Below are positions 41,504 to 52,247 of a DNA stretch of 64,000 nt, piece by piece. The notes beneath the pieces are model-generated. The model ran no database searches, had not been told where the DNA came from, and saw only the letters and a list, made by a program, of their open reading frames with translations. Within the stretch, counting starts at the first letter, position 1; each line of letters starts with the position of its first letter. The stretch is taken from contig JAJEKV010000003.1 of assembly GCA_021234155.1 (NCBI GenBank), forward strand, positions 16,290,386-16,354,385, given 5' to 3'. The stretch is from Isoetes taiwanensis (taxonomy: Eukaryota > Streptophyta > Lycopodiopsida > Isoetales > Isoetaceae). The position numbers and the translations under genes were made by a program.

Positions 41504-43412
41504 TCGCTCAAATATTAAGGCACAAAAGGAATCGAATCTGAGGAGAATGAATTATATGTGTAGATAGATTATATTCAAGTATTTCACATTCAAGTTTTAT
41601 TCTCTAACATTGATCTTACGGACATTCTTGGTATTGTGCCAGATCAATGGCTAGTAGAATTTTGAGAGAAAAAATGCATGCCAATATCAATGGTGTAGAA
41701 CGAACCTATGGTTGAAGCAAAAATAAAGAAGAAGCAAAATAAAGAAAAACCAATGGTGCCCATGAATTTGCCGCACCCAATCCTGCCATAATATTCCTGC
41801 CATAGCACCTGCCCTGTTCAAAGCCGCCATAGCTTCAACATAGTAGCCCACCGAATCCCTAACAGAGGATTTCTAACACAAACTGCAAAGCGGGATGAAA
41901 GAGCGCAGGAAAAAATAGGATAAAACACTTCAAAATCCGACATGATCCTTTCTTTTCCAAATTGAGCCTCTGAAAAATGTCAAGAGCATGGCGCCCGAAA
42001 GAGTAAGAGAGTAATTCTGTATTCACATAGCTTGGAGCTTCAAAAAAAGGGAATGCCCTCTTCCCGAGAAGGAAAAGGATCTTGTACCAAAGTAACTAGA
42101 CTACAAACGGTCAATATATTTACATAACAAACACGTCGGCTTAATCTACTGAGAAGGGCACTTAGAATACAAGAATCCAGGCTTCAAACCAGACTCAAAA
42201 GTCCCCTGGAGCCGAATCGAAAGCCCTGGCGAGCCATCCAAATCTGCAGCTGCCATAGCCAGGCTGGATTGGACCCATCGTAATAAAACGATGTGGACAT
42301 CTGCCTCCAGCCATCTGAGCCAGGCATCTAAACCATGCAGATGGGCTTTCCTCAGGCTGTTTGCCGCGCAAGTGGCCGATGAAGATCCAGAAGGCTCGTG
42401 GATTTCCATATAGGGCCTCTGGAAAATTCGCTACAAATAAGGTATAAACTACAGACGCCACCCAAAATAGAAGAAACTCATTCAACCCAATTAAGCTCCT
42501 CAAAGTTGGCTAAATATACCCTTTTCTATATAATACCATACCAAAATCTTAGACCTAACCATTCCCAAAATACCCTTTCGCAATACGAAACGAATTGGGC
42601 AAACTATATTGCACACTTTGGATCATTGGATCCTCACATAATTCCACGAATATGCCAAATGAAGGATTATGGAATTTCCACATCACACCCATGTAGAAGT
42701 CAGTGCTCCCCATACATGTATTCATATGCATACACATACGTAACAAAGAGAAATAGAAATACATGATTGATTGGACAAATTTGCATTGACATTGCAAACA
42801 TAACTCGGCTACCAAAGTACATTCTTTAGAAGACATGATACATGTACAGAACTGTAAGACATAAATGAAATTACATGTAGGAACTCGAAATTACATGTAG
42901 AAACCTGAAACCTCTGCATTCATAAAGTAGCTAGGCAGCTTCACAAAGAAGCCTCAAGAAGAAGCTTCACAAAGAACCAGCGTCTATACAACCTCTGTAC
43001 ATACAGAAACCAAACACCCAATAGCAAAAAAGAGATAAAACAGATTGACATAAGCTGCCACAGCCATGTCAGGCTTGCATGGTGCGAAAGTACAACCTCC
43101 CAAGACGCTCCCTGCAGACAAACCCCCTCCATGCAACTGGAAGAAACTTCCTCATGGATCCTTTTGCCAAAGAAAGCCCTTGAGGCCATATGCACAAAAG
43201 CCAACATGACTGCAAAACCTGCCTAGTTCTGAAGGATTCCAATTGTACAACTCCACTTCACCTCGCCCCTGTACCAGCCATATCTCCATCCATAGTGTAG
43301 CAATTGGAACCACTGCTCCACAACCGATGTATTTTCGAGGAAAATTCGTTGATGCAAGAAAAGACTTGGCGAAGTACATTCTTTAGAAGACATGGTACAT
43401 GTACAGAACTGT
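41504..43412. other. Foreign 1.9-kb segment inside gypsy pol
   Basis: This segment has no other copy in the window and lies between integrase (left) and RNase H (right) fragments. It replaces about 1 kb of pol. Its G+C content and word use differ from the elements. Minus-strand frames at 42195-42503, 42941-43207 (with a hydrophobic stretch) and 43152-43379 are short and I recognise none. A 39-bp direct repeat (42817-42855 and 43374-43412, one mismatch) has its second copy exactly at the right junction. It could be captured host DNA or a different transposon. Confidence 0.6.
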
Positions 43413-44230
43413 CATGTAGACTTGGACTTGACTTTTCAGAAGCAAATGTCCTTGTCTATTAATAAGAAACATGAGTGCAGCAGCACTCTTTTCCATCCTG
43501 GTGTATCTTTCTTCAAGGGCAGACCATTGTTTGCTTGCAAATACTATAGTATGTTTATCCTGCAAAATGGCTAATCCTATGGCCTTTTTAGTGACAGTGA
43601 TATAAACTTCAAATGGCATGTTCAAATCTGGTTTCTTCAAAAGTGTGGCTTCACATATGGATAAAATGAGAAAATCAAAAGCCTCTTGGCATTCTGAAGT
43701 CCATGTGATAGGTATATGCTTGCTTTCAGACTTAGAAAACTTGCCTACCCTTGTCAACTTAGAAATGGGACTCGAAATATGAGCAAAATTTGGAATATAC
43801 ATCCTAAGAAAACTTGTCATACCAATAAAACTCTTAACCTGCTTTAGATTATTGGGAGGTGCTAGCTTTTTGAGGGCTTCAATCTTATCTTGAGCAACTT
43901 GAATACCTTGGTTGGATATTTCATGTCCTAAGAGCTATCCTTTTGATGCAAAAAAGATGCATTTCTTTGATTTAGATTAACTCATGAACTCCTGCATAGA
44001 GAACAAATCTTTGCAAGTAATTCCACATGATTAGTAGAATGAGAGCCTAGACAAAGATCATCTAGATACACCCTGAACTCTTCAGCAGACATTGATTTGA
44101 AAATAACATCCATTGCCCTTTGGAAGGTAGCTGGAGCATTCATTAAACCAAATGGCATTCTTTTCATAGCATATGTGCCCAGGGAGTGACAAATGAAGTC
44201 TTTGGCTGATCCTCCTCTTTGATGCTGATC
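43413..44230 (-). pseudogene. E10 gypsy RNase H and RT C-terminal half
   Basis: RNase H (FEVYITVTKKAIGLAILQ, FASKQWSALEERYTRMEK) in an open frame up to 43820, then frameshifts between 43820 and 43980 (GGT TTA losses around PKKCIFFASK). RT with MPFGLMNAPATFQRAM and YLDD follows in 43982-44167, and a G loss in TPWGTYAMK. The left end is at the foreign segment, within VQVYM. Confidence 0.75.
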
Positions 44231-44943
44231 TGATTAAACCCTGGAAAACATGTCTTTCCCTGCAACAACATACAGAATTTCTTCTAGAAAAGGCAAAGGA
44301 TAACAATCTTTTATGGTAGCTTTGTTTAGGTCTCGATAATCTATGCAGATTCTCAAAGCACCATTCTTCTTTTCAACTGGAACAATGCATGACACCCATT
44401 CAGGATTAATAATTTCCACAATAACACCTGCATCCAACATCTTATGCAATTCATCTTTAATTAGATCTAAAAGTGAAGCATTGATCCTTCTTAATTTTTG
44501 AAAAACAGGTTTACATCCCTCTTTGATTTTGATCTCAAATTGACATACCTCTTCTTTAATACCAATGAGTTCAGAGTAATCCCAAGCAAATACATCACTT
44601 CTTTCTTCAAAGAATTTGGTGATTTCTTCCTTGTTTTGTGTATCAAAGAGGTCTCCCACAAACAGAGTCCTTTGTTGGCCATGTTTGTTGATAATGACTT
44701 CATTAGTTGCTTCCTCTTGTGATGCATTTAATTCTAATATGGGGCAAAATTCCTTAGCCTCGTCTTCATCAAGGTCTTCTTCTGGTATAGCTCCTTCAGA
44801 TAGATATGTCATTAAGGTATCTCTGCACAAAGCATCAGCTTCCCAATTCTGCTCCCTTGGGACATGAGTAATTTTCCAAGAAGTAAAATGAACAAGCATT
44901 CCCATTACCTGGTTTCTTAGAGACTCCATATCAGCATTCTTGG
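44231..44943 (-). pseudogene. E10 RT N-terminus and aRNH C-terminus of a divergent subfamily
   Basis: The open frame 44234-44929 has IPREQNWEADALC (last aRNH Asp), TYLSEGAIPEEDLDEDEAK, FFEERSDVFAWDYSEL, KLRRINASLLDLIKDEL and CIDYRDLNK. It is noticeably different from every other copy (for example GDLFDTQNKEEITK against GDLIEYQNRESIQM). A deletion of roughly 20 nt removes the FLDGFSG catalytic region at 44240. At 44943 the sequence switches to integrase of the next element. Confidence 0.75.
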
Positions 44944-45713
44944 CCTGATTTCTGCAAAATGCCCTTCAAAACTTTATTAGTAGCTTTTGCTTGACCATTA
45001 CCCTGGGGATAGTAGGAGGAACTCTTGGTATGTTTGACTTTAAGAATGGTCAATAAATTAGCAATAAGTTCATTCACAAAAGGAGTACCTCTATCAGAAT
45101 GTAATTGTAGAGGAATACCAAACCGTGCACAAATATACTCATGTAAGAACTTTGCTGTTGTAAGGGCATTAGCCTGTCTCAAAGGAATTGCCTTTGCCCA
45201 TTTGGTAAAATAATCTGTAGCTACAATAATGTGCTGATGTTGCCCTGCAGAAGAGGGGTTAATAGGACCAATATAATCTAATCCCCAAATTTGAAAAGGT
45301 CCTGGAGAAATTATGGGGTTTAGTGCAGCTGGGAGAAGGATCCTTTTGCCAAATATTTGGCACTTGTGGCAAGATTTTATAGCAGTATAACTATCTTTAA
45401 ATATTGTAGGCCAATAGTAACCTGACCGAGAATTTTCTTGGCGAGTATCTCCAAAAAATGGCCTCCACATACTCCTTCATGCATTTCTCTAATGATCAAG
45501 GCAGATTCTTCTTCATTGACACACCTCAATAATAGTCCATCCCTCGTTGACTTTACATAAAACATCATTAATCATTCCAATCTGCACGCACTTTTCTTTT
45601 TAATCTCCTTTTTGCTGGCTCGAGGTCAATCCCGAGGGCGTCTCCTTGAATTGTAGAAAATTCTTTATAGGTAGCTGCCAATCCTGGCCCTCCTCTCCAT
45701 CATCATCATCGCC
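44944..45713 (-). pseudogene. E11 integrase
   Basis: Open part 44931-45470: SCHKCQIFGKRILL, GLDYIGPI, HSDRGTPF (Asp intact), QGNGQAKATN. The last has Lys where the catalytic Glu should be. The HHCC region to 45713 is scrambled by several changes, almost all at CAG or CTG triplets, which the sister copy at 51240-51540 does not have. Confidence 0.75.
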
Positions 45714-46445
45714 TCAAAAATAAGCTAAGGCATCCACAAAATCAACAACTTCTACTACATCCTCATGGTCAAAGAAAATATAAGGTAAATAAAGACTGGG
45801 ACTCTTCACTTGATGTAACTCTTTTATAGAAATATCAAAGGTTTGTAACTTGCAAGCCCACCTTTGAATTTTTGGTTTAGAGGTAGCTTTACCAAATAAC
45901 AAACCTGTTGAATTTTGCTTCATATAAACTTGAACTGAACTCTTCAATAATAAATGACCTTGTCTCATCAATGAGAAACATGAGAGCAAAGCAAAGACAC
46001 TCTTCTCCATTCTGGTGTATTTTTCTTCAGTTGAACTCCACTGTTTGCTGGCAAAAGCTATGGTGTGCTTGTCCTGCAGAATAGCTAAGCCTATGGCCTT
46101 TTTAGTAATAGTAATGTAGACCTCAAATGGCTTGGCCAAATCTGGTTTTTTTAGGAGAGTTGCTTCACAAATGGACTTTATAAGCAACTCAAAGGACTCT
46201 TGGCAATCTGATGACCATGTGACAGGAACATACTTGCTCTCAGATTTGGAAATCCTGCCTATTCTTGTCAGCTTAGAAATAGGACTTATAATGTGAGCAA
46301 AATTAGGAATATACATCCTAAGAAAACTAGTCATGCCAATAAAACTTTTGACCTGCTTCAAGTTTTTGTGGGGCACCAGTTTTTTGAGAGCTTCAACCTT
46401 TTCTTGTGCCACCTGTATACCATTGTTGGATACCTCGTGTCCCAA
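45714..46445 (-). CDS. E11 gypsy RNase H and RT tail
   Basis: 243 residues: RT connection (VGMTSFLRMYIPNF-like), RNase H with FEVYITITKKAIGLAILQ (catalytic Asp replaced), FASKQWSSTEEKYTRMEK and KQNSTGLLFGKATSK. An insertion near 45980 (SVFALLSCFSLM) disturbs MFLIDRQGH. It overlaps the RT frame at its right end because of a length change in an A run at about 46467. Confidence 0.75.
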   Translation of the reverse strand: MGHEVSNNGIQVAQEKVEALKKLVPHKNLKQVKSFIGMTSFLRMYIPNFAHIISPISKLTRIGRISKSESKYVPVTWSSDCQESFELLIKSICEATLLKKPDLAKPFEVYITITKKAIGLAILQDKHTIAFASKQWSSTEEKYTRMEKSVFALLSCFSLMRQGHLLLKSSVQVYMKQNSTGLLFGKATSKPKIQRWACKLQTFDISIKELHQVKSPSLYLPYIFFDHEDVVEVVDFVDALAYF

Positions 46446-47199
46446 AAGTTGTCCTTTGGATGCAAAAAAAAAAACATTTCTTTGGATTAAGGTTGACTCC
46501 AGATTCCCTACACAAAGAACATATTTTTGCCAACAATTCCAAATGATTAGTAGGGTGAGATCCTAAACAAAGGTCATCCAAATAAACTCTGAATTCTTGA
46601 GGAGACATAGGCCTAAAAATAACATCCATGGCTCTCTGGAAAGTAGCAGGTGCATTCATTAGTCCAAAAGGCATTCTTTTCATTGCATAAGTTCCCCAAG
46701 GGGTAATAAAAGAGGTCTTGGGTTGGTCTTCTTCTTTAATACTAATCTGATTGAATCCTGAGAAGCCATCTAAAAATGAGTACACCTCTTTACCTGCTAC
46801 AGAATATAAGATCTCTTCTAAAAAGGGCAAAGGGTAACAATCTTTGATGGTAGCTTTGTTGAGGTCTCGATAGTCAATGCAAATTCTTAAAGCACCACTT
46901 TTCTTCTCCACAGGAACAATACAAGATACCCATTCTGGATTAATAATTTCAATAATAACACCTGCATCCAACATCTTATCCAATTCATCTTTAATTAGTC
47001 CCATTAGTGAAGCATTAATCCTTCTTAATTTCTGAAAAACAGGTTTACAACCTTCTTTAATCTTAATTTCAAATTGACATACATCAGTTTTGATACCTGA
47101 TAGCTCTGAATAATCCCAAGCAAATACATCTCTCCTTTCTTCAAAAAACACTTGTATGTTCTCTTTGTTTTGATATTCAATCAAATCCCCAACAAACAA
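46393..47199 (-). CDS. E11 reverse transcriptase
   Basis: 268 residues: GDLIEYQNKENIQVFFEER, DVFAWDYSEL, INPEWVSCIVPVEKK, CIDYRDLNK, FLDGFSGFNQI with the first catalytic Asp, MPFGLMNAPATFQRAM, YLDD. The RT palm motifs are complete. It shifts out of frame at PKKCFFFC. The Met is internal. Confidence 0.8.
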   Translation of the reverse strand: MFVGDLIEYQNKENIQVFFEERRDVFAWDYSELSGIKTDVCQFEIKIKEGCKPVFQKLRRINASLMGLIKDELDKMLDAGVIIEIINPEWVSCIVPVEKKSGALRICIDYRDLNKATIKDCYPLPFLEEILYSVAGKEVYSFLDGFSGFNQISIKEEDQPKTSFITPWGTYAMKRMPFGLMNAPATFQRAMDVIFRPMSPQEFRVYLDDLCLGSHPTNHLELLAKICSLCRESGVNLNPKKCFFFCIQRTTFGTRGIQQWYTGGTRKG

Positions 47200-47488
47200 G
47201 GTTCGAGTCTTACCATTCTTAGTGATTACAATCTCTTCAGTCTCCTTTTTTTTTTATGCATCAATGGTCAAAATAGGACAGAGTGCTTTTACTTCATTGT
47301 CATCAAGATCATCTTCAGGAATAGCTCCCATCAGTTAAATGTGACATGAGAGTCTCCCTACACAAAGCATCAGCTTCAAAATTCTGTTCTCTGGGGATAT
47401 GAGTGATTTCCCATGAAGCAAAACTCGAGAGCACTCCCATTGCTTGATTCTTCAAGAGCTCCATATCTGCATTTTTTGTTTGATAGTC

Positions 47489-48274
47489 TCATGAAACTTG
47501 TCTGCAGATTAATTGTGAATCACCATAAATGTGAATATTGGCAATATTCATAGATTTAGCTTCCTGGAGACCTGCAATCAAAGCTTTATATTCTGCCACA
47601 TTAGAAGTGACTTGAGGAAAGATCCTTCCTACTTTAGCTAAAAGTTTGTGAGAAGAGTCTTTCAAAATAGCAGCAGATGATGCAACATTTAATTTCTTAG
47701 AGATACCTCCATCAAACCATAAGAACCCTGTTGGTCCTTGTATGCTGAGAGGTGCACTTTCCATAATAAGAGGAACCATCTCATATTTTCTTGGTCTTAT
47801 ATTTTTTACCCTGTAAGATCCCAAAGGTTCTTCAATTAGCATTTCTTTAATAAAATGTACCTCTTCCTTGGAGTCATAGGACCCCTCTTGGTTATAAATT
47901 GTAGCAGTCTGAGAGCCATTGGAGATGGTACATCTCCCTTGAGACCAGACTGGCCTGGCATCCACAGTGGCTAACCATCTCCTTCCTAAGAGTAAGTCAT
48001 AGATATCAGATTCATCTCCTATATCTTCAAAAGCCACCACAATAAAGTTAGCAGCTACAGTTATGCCTTCTGTGTTAACAGGCACTTTAGTCACCACACC
48101 AATAGGAGAAATCTTAGCATTATAAAAAGATTTTAATAACATAGAAGCTTTTTTAAGCAAATTAGCATTCTCAGCTTCCATTCTATATTCTTCTAAATGC
48201 AAAAGGGTATCCAGTCTTTCCTGCAAGTGCTGCCATGCTATGGCAGCATGTAAGAGCCAAGCATGTATTAGCAC
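47489..48274 (-). pseudogene. E11 protease and aRNH in a chimeric frame
   Basis: The 261-residue open frame begins in the family-B LTR, crosses a 75-nt integrase piece (LLHLEEYRMEAENANLLKKA) and continues in frame into protease from SMLLKSFYNAKI onward. It includes DLLLGRRWLA and then aRNH with WFDGG, AEYKAL and YGDSQL. The protease catalytic Asp is missing. It ends at a TGA where the intact copies have GGA of SGDYQ (CAGGAG reads CATGAG). The fusion is accidental, created by two breakpoints. Confidence 0.8.
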
Positions 48275-50576
48275 TAATCCTATCAGTTTGGTTCAATTTG
48301 CAAGATATTAGGAGAATGCTTCACTAGCATACACTCAAGTTTGAAGAGCAAAGGAAGGACAATTGACTCAAGTCACTCAAGAGATACAAAAAGGTCAAAC
48401 AAGCATGGGAAGTGTAGAGAAGAAGAGAAAGAAGATCCCTTAAAGAGCATTCCATGGTATGTGATCATTTATGAGCTTGGCATCTTTGGCATTTTTTTGA
48501 TTTCCATCCTCATCCACTCCACCATCCCAAATAGCATTGAACCTTGGCTCCTTCCTCATACACCTCCCAAAGTCAAACTTGACCTTGAAAGTTCTTTCTA
48601 GTCAAAATACACCTTCATAAAACACCCACTTTCTTCATCATCCACTAGTTCAAGAGAGACTTGACATAGTCACAACTTTGCTTATGAAGTCAACATTCCA
48701 TGCAACTTGAGCAAAATGTAGAGAGGCTTGCAAAATCCCTAAGGGAAATGCTCAAAATTCAAATATGCCTCAAAGATGCCTCAAAGATGCTCCACAAAAT
48801 TTTTGGCTTCCTAATGAGCACTAGATGTGCCAAGTCCCTCTACACCATACTACACACATCACACCCATCACCATTTTATCCTTTTCATCTCAAACTCTCA
48901 TTCAAATCAAAATTCATTTCAAAATATCATTGTTGCCACATCACTTTTGACACCTCATCATTCACACACATCATCTCCACATCATTCTAAAAATTTTGAC
49001 TAGAGAGAATTTTCAAGTTCAAGTGGGCTGACACGTCATCATTCCCATTGGCCATGTCATGCTACCTAGCCATGCCATCTTTTTCAAATGCCACTCCATC
49101 CACTCCCCAAATTTTTTTCCAAATTCCAAAGAGCTCTATGGTGAAAAAAGACCCCAGAATATTATAGGGCACAAAAAAAGATTCCCCTAGAAAAAAAAGA
49201 ATTTTGAGAAAAGGCCTTATTCTAGGCATGATATATGTTTTCTAGGGAATCGTGCCATAGGGTGTAAGGGGTGCAAAAATTTTCCTATCTACCCCCACCT
49301 AATTTCTCTTCCAAGCCAATCCCCCGCCAAGCGTGGAGCATCCGGGCGTGGGGGCTGGTGGAGGTACCGAATCCCACGTGGACACCGCATTTGCAATAAT
49401 CGAAAAGAATGGATTTTTAGCCCTTATATACCTTGTCTCCCAAATTCGATCAGGCCTGTGGGATATTGAGCTTCGAACTACCAAAAAACCTAAATCTGGA
49501 AAACGCCAAGATCTGTTCAATCTGGCCAAACAAACCATTAAATCACTACCTAAACTGGCCGAATCATCATGTTTAATGCCATGAATGCTTAGTGCAAGCT
49601 AGAAGACAGAAGATTGGAGGGAAATAATTGAGATCTCAACGGAACAGAACATTCTACAAAAGGGGATTTTCTGCACAGAAGATTTTCGAGGGCTTGAAGG
49701 CAAAGAAGAAAGATTTGGCTTGAAGAAGGACCGGCTTGATAATCTTGAGCTTGTTTCTGACCTCCTATGTTTACCTTTGATCTGGATTGTTGACTCAATA
49801 CTCCGGATTTTATATGTGTACCTATTTAATCCTGTGCCCAAGACCCCGAGCTTGGGATATTACATTGTATCTTCTGAGTGACTGATTAAATTGAAAATCC
49901 GACCTTTGTAGCAATTTGCTTGAGTTGCATTGTGATCTTTTTCCAAAAAGAGAAAATTGTTATTGGTTGAGTGTCTAGTGCCTGCACAAATTGTTAGTTG
50001 CGTGCTGTCTGCCTAAGTTGCAAATCTGTAGAGCCAGGCAATGCTAAATACACGCACAGTTCACCTATAGTAAACATTCTCTCTCGAGTTTATTCTCTTC
50101 TCATAGTCTTAGGCAAAAAATTATCAAAAGAAAAAATTAGGTCCCTTCTGGTCAAAGAAAAAAGTTGGCCCTTGGTGTGCAGACAAATCTGAGAAAGATA
50201 GAGCTGGTAGCTCCAGAAAATTCACCACCAATGTCGAGTTTCAAATTTCAGCTCTCGGTTAGGGATATTGACCAAAAATTGACTGGGTCAGTGATCTGAT
50301 TTCTGCCTACCTAGCCTACCCTGACCTTGTTGAGTTTTTGCAGTTAGATTGTGTCAAGTGTTGAGCATCTAGTAGAAAGATATCCAGACCCATAGCTTCA
50401 TAGATCACATCCTGCAACTTATTTTGTGAGGCAGACTTTTTTATCTTCAGGGAAACTCACTCTTAGTGAACTCTTGTGCATTTTTCTGGAATCTTTGCAC
50501 TCAGAGTGGTTGCCTTAAGCAACCTGGAGGTTCTAAACCACTGAGGTTGAAGGTTTTGCCAGGAACACCTTCAACA
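48228..50576 (+). repeat. Family-B solo LTR with TSD GCAAG
   Basis: 2349 bp, starts TGCTGCC (palindrome with GGCAGCA) and ends CCTTCAACA. Flanked by GCAAG at 48223-48227 and 50577-50581; removing it and one GCAAG restores the integrase reading ...CTGCAAGGCATACTC. U5 hairpin GGTTGC-CTTAA-GCAACC at 50508-50524 followed by TGGAGGTTCTAA. It is probably left by LTR-LTR recombination of a complete family-B element. Short frames inside are not conserved. Confidence 0.9.
50508..50536 (+). promoter_or_regulatory. Family-B U5 hairpin plus PBS-like motif
   Basis: GGTTGC-CTTAA-GCAACC then TGGAGGTTCTAA. Loop and following motif equal those of family A, but the stem differs at three base pairs, each change being complementary. 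Confidence 0.6.
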
Positions 50577-51828
50577 GCAAGGCATACTCGAAAGGCAAAC
50601 ACAACTTATGAGCTAACCTCAGAGATGGAAGCTCAAGCTCTGCTGGAAGCACAGCTTCAATGCCATAAACTAAGTTAAAAGGGGTATGAGTGGTTGCTGC
50701 TTTGATGGTGACTCTATAAGCCCATAGGGCATCCACTAGTTTAACATGCCAATCCTTTTGATTATCATCCACTGTTTTCTGCAAAATGCCCTTCAAAACT
50801 TTATTAGTAGCTTTTGCTTGACCATTACCCTGGGGATAGTAGGAGGAACTCTTGGTATGTTTGACTTTAAGAATGGTCAATAAATTAGCAATAACTTCAT
50901 TCACAAAAGGAGTACCTCTATCAGAATGTAATTGTAGAGGAATACCAAACCGTGCACAAATATACTCATGTAAGAACTTTGCTGTTGTAAGGGCATTAGC
51001 CTGTCTCAAAGGAATTGCCTCTGCCCATTTGGTAAAATAATCTGTAGCTACAATAATGTGCTGATGTTGCCCTGCAGAAGAGGGGTTAATAGGACCAATA
51101 TAATCTAATCCCCAAATTTGAAAAGGTCCTGGAGAAATTATGGGGTTTAGTGCAGCTGGGAGAAGGGTCCTTTTGCCAAATATTTGGCACTTGTGGCAAG
51201 ATTTTATAGCAGTATAACAATCTTTAAATATTGTAGGCCAATAGTAACCTGACCTGAGAATTTTCTTGGCAGTAGTATCTCCAGCAAAATGGCCTCCACA
51301 TACTCCTTCATGCATTTCTCTAATGATCAAGGCAGATTCTTCTTCATTGACACACCTCAATAATAGTCCATCCCTGTTGACTTTACATAAAACATCATTA
51401 ATCATTCTGAACTGCCTGCACTTTTCTTTAAATCTCCTTTGCTGGCTCGAGGTCAATCCTGAGGGCGTCTCCTTGAATTGTAGAAAATTCTTTATAGGTA
51501 GCTGCCAATCCTGTTGGCCCTGCTCATCATCATCTGCCTGTAAATAAGCTAAGGCATCCACAAAATCAACAACTTCTACTACATCCTCATGGTCAAAGAA
51601 AATATAAGGTAAATAAAGACTGGGACTCTTCACTTGATGTAACTCTTTTATAGAAATATCAAAGGTTTGTAACTTGCAAGCCCACCTTTGAATTTTTGGT
51701 TTAGAGGTAGCTTTACCAAATAACAAACCTGTTGGATTTTGCTTCATATAAACTTGAACTGAACTCTTCAATAATAAATGACCTTGTCTGTCAATGAGAA
51801 ACATGAGAGCAGCAGCACTCTTCTCCAT
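50577..51828 (-). CDS. E12 integrase and RNase H tail
   Basis: The 431-residue frame spans 50533-51828; its last residues are read from the family-B LTR. RNase H tail (KQNPTGLLFGKATSK), HHCC (MHEGVCGGH, CHKC), GLDYIGPI with the first Asp, HSDRGTPF with the second Asp, and QGNGQAKATN with Lys in place of the catalytic Glu. The C-terminus is cut by the solo LTR at FEYALQ. Because of the Glu to Lys change the enzyme would be inactive. E11 has the same change; E6, copy 2 and E13 have Glu. Confidence 0.85.
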
Positions 51829-52247
51829 TCTGGTGTATTTTTCTTCAGTTGAACTCGCAGAATAGCTAAGCCTATGGCCTTTTTAGTAATAGTAATGTAG
51901 ACCTCAAATGGCTTGGCCAAATCTGGTTTTTTTAGGAGAGTTGCTTCACAAATGGACTTTATAAGCAACTCAAAGGACTCTTGGCAATCTGATGACCATG
52001 TGACAGGAACATACTTGCTCTCAGATTTGGAAATCCTGCCTATTCTTGTCAGCTTAGAAATAGGACTTATAATGTGAGCAAAATTAGGAATATACATCCT
52101 AAGAAAACTAGTCATGCCAATAAAACTTTTGACCTGCTTCAAGTTTTTGTGGGGCACCAGTTTTTTGAGAGCTTCAACCTTTTCTTGTGCCAACCTGTAT
52201 ACCATTGTTGGATACCTCGTGTCCCAAAAGTTGTCCTTTGGATGCAA
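51768..52247 (-). pseudogene. E12 gypsy RNase H
   Basis: RT connection and RNase H (FEVYITITKKAIGLAIL), then a 37-bp deletion near 51856. It joins AIL to RVQLKKN and removes the DKHTIAFASKQWS segment. This leaves the RNase H without its core and shifts the frame. Confidence 0.75.

Larger units (their letters stand above)
44944..48152 (-). mobile_element. E11: gypsy pol remnant (INT to PR)
   Basis: The order from right to left is protease, aRNH, RT, gRNH, integrase. Both ends are broken: integrase is cut at 44944 (ILQK) and protease at about 48152. It shares a +1 frameshift and an integrase catalytic Glu to Lys change with E12, so the two are close relatives or duplicates. Confidence 0.8.

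Noticed and set aside
42146..43379. Minus-strand frames in the foreign segment as a host gene
   Set aside because: Three short frames in different phases, no recognised domain, no clear splice structure; kept as unassigned DNA.
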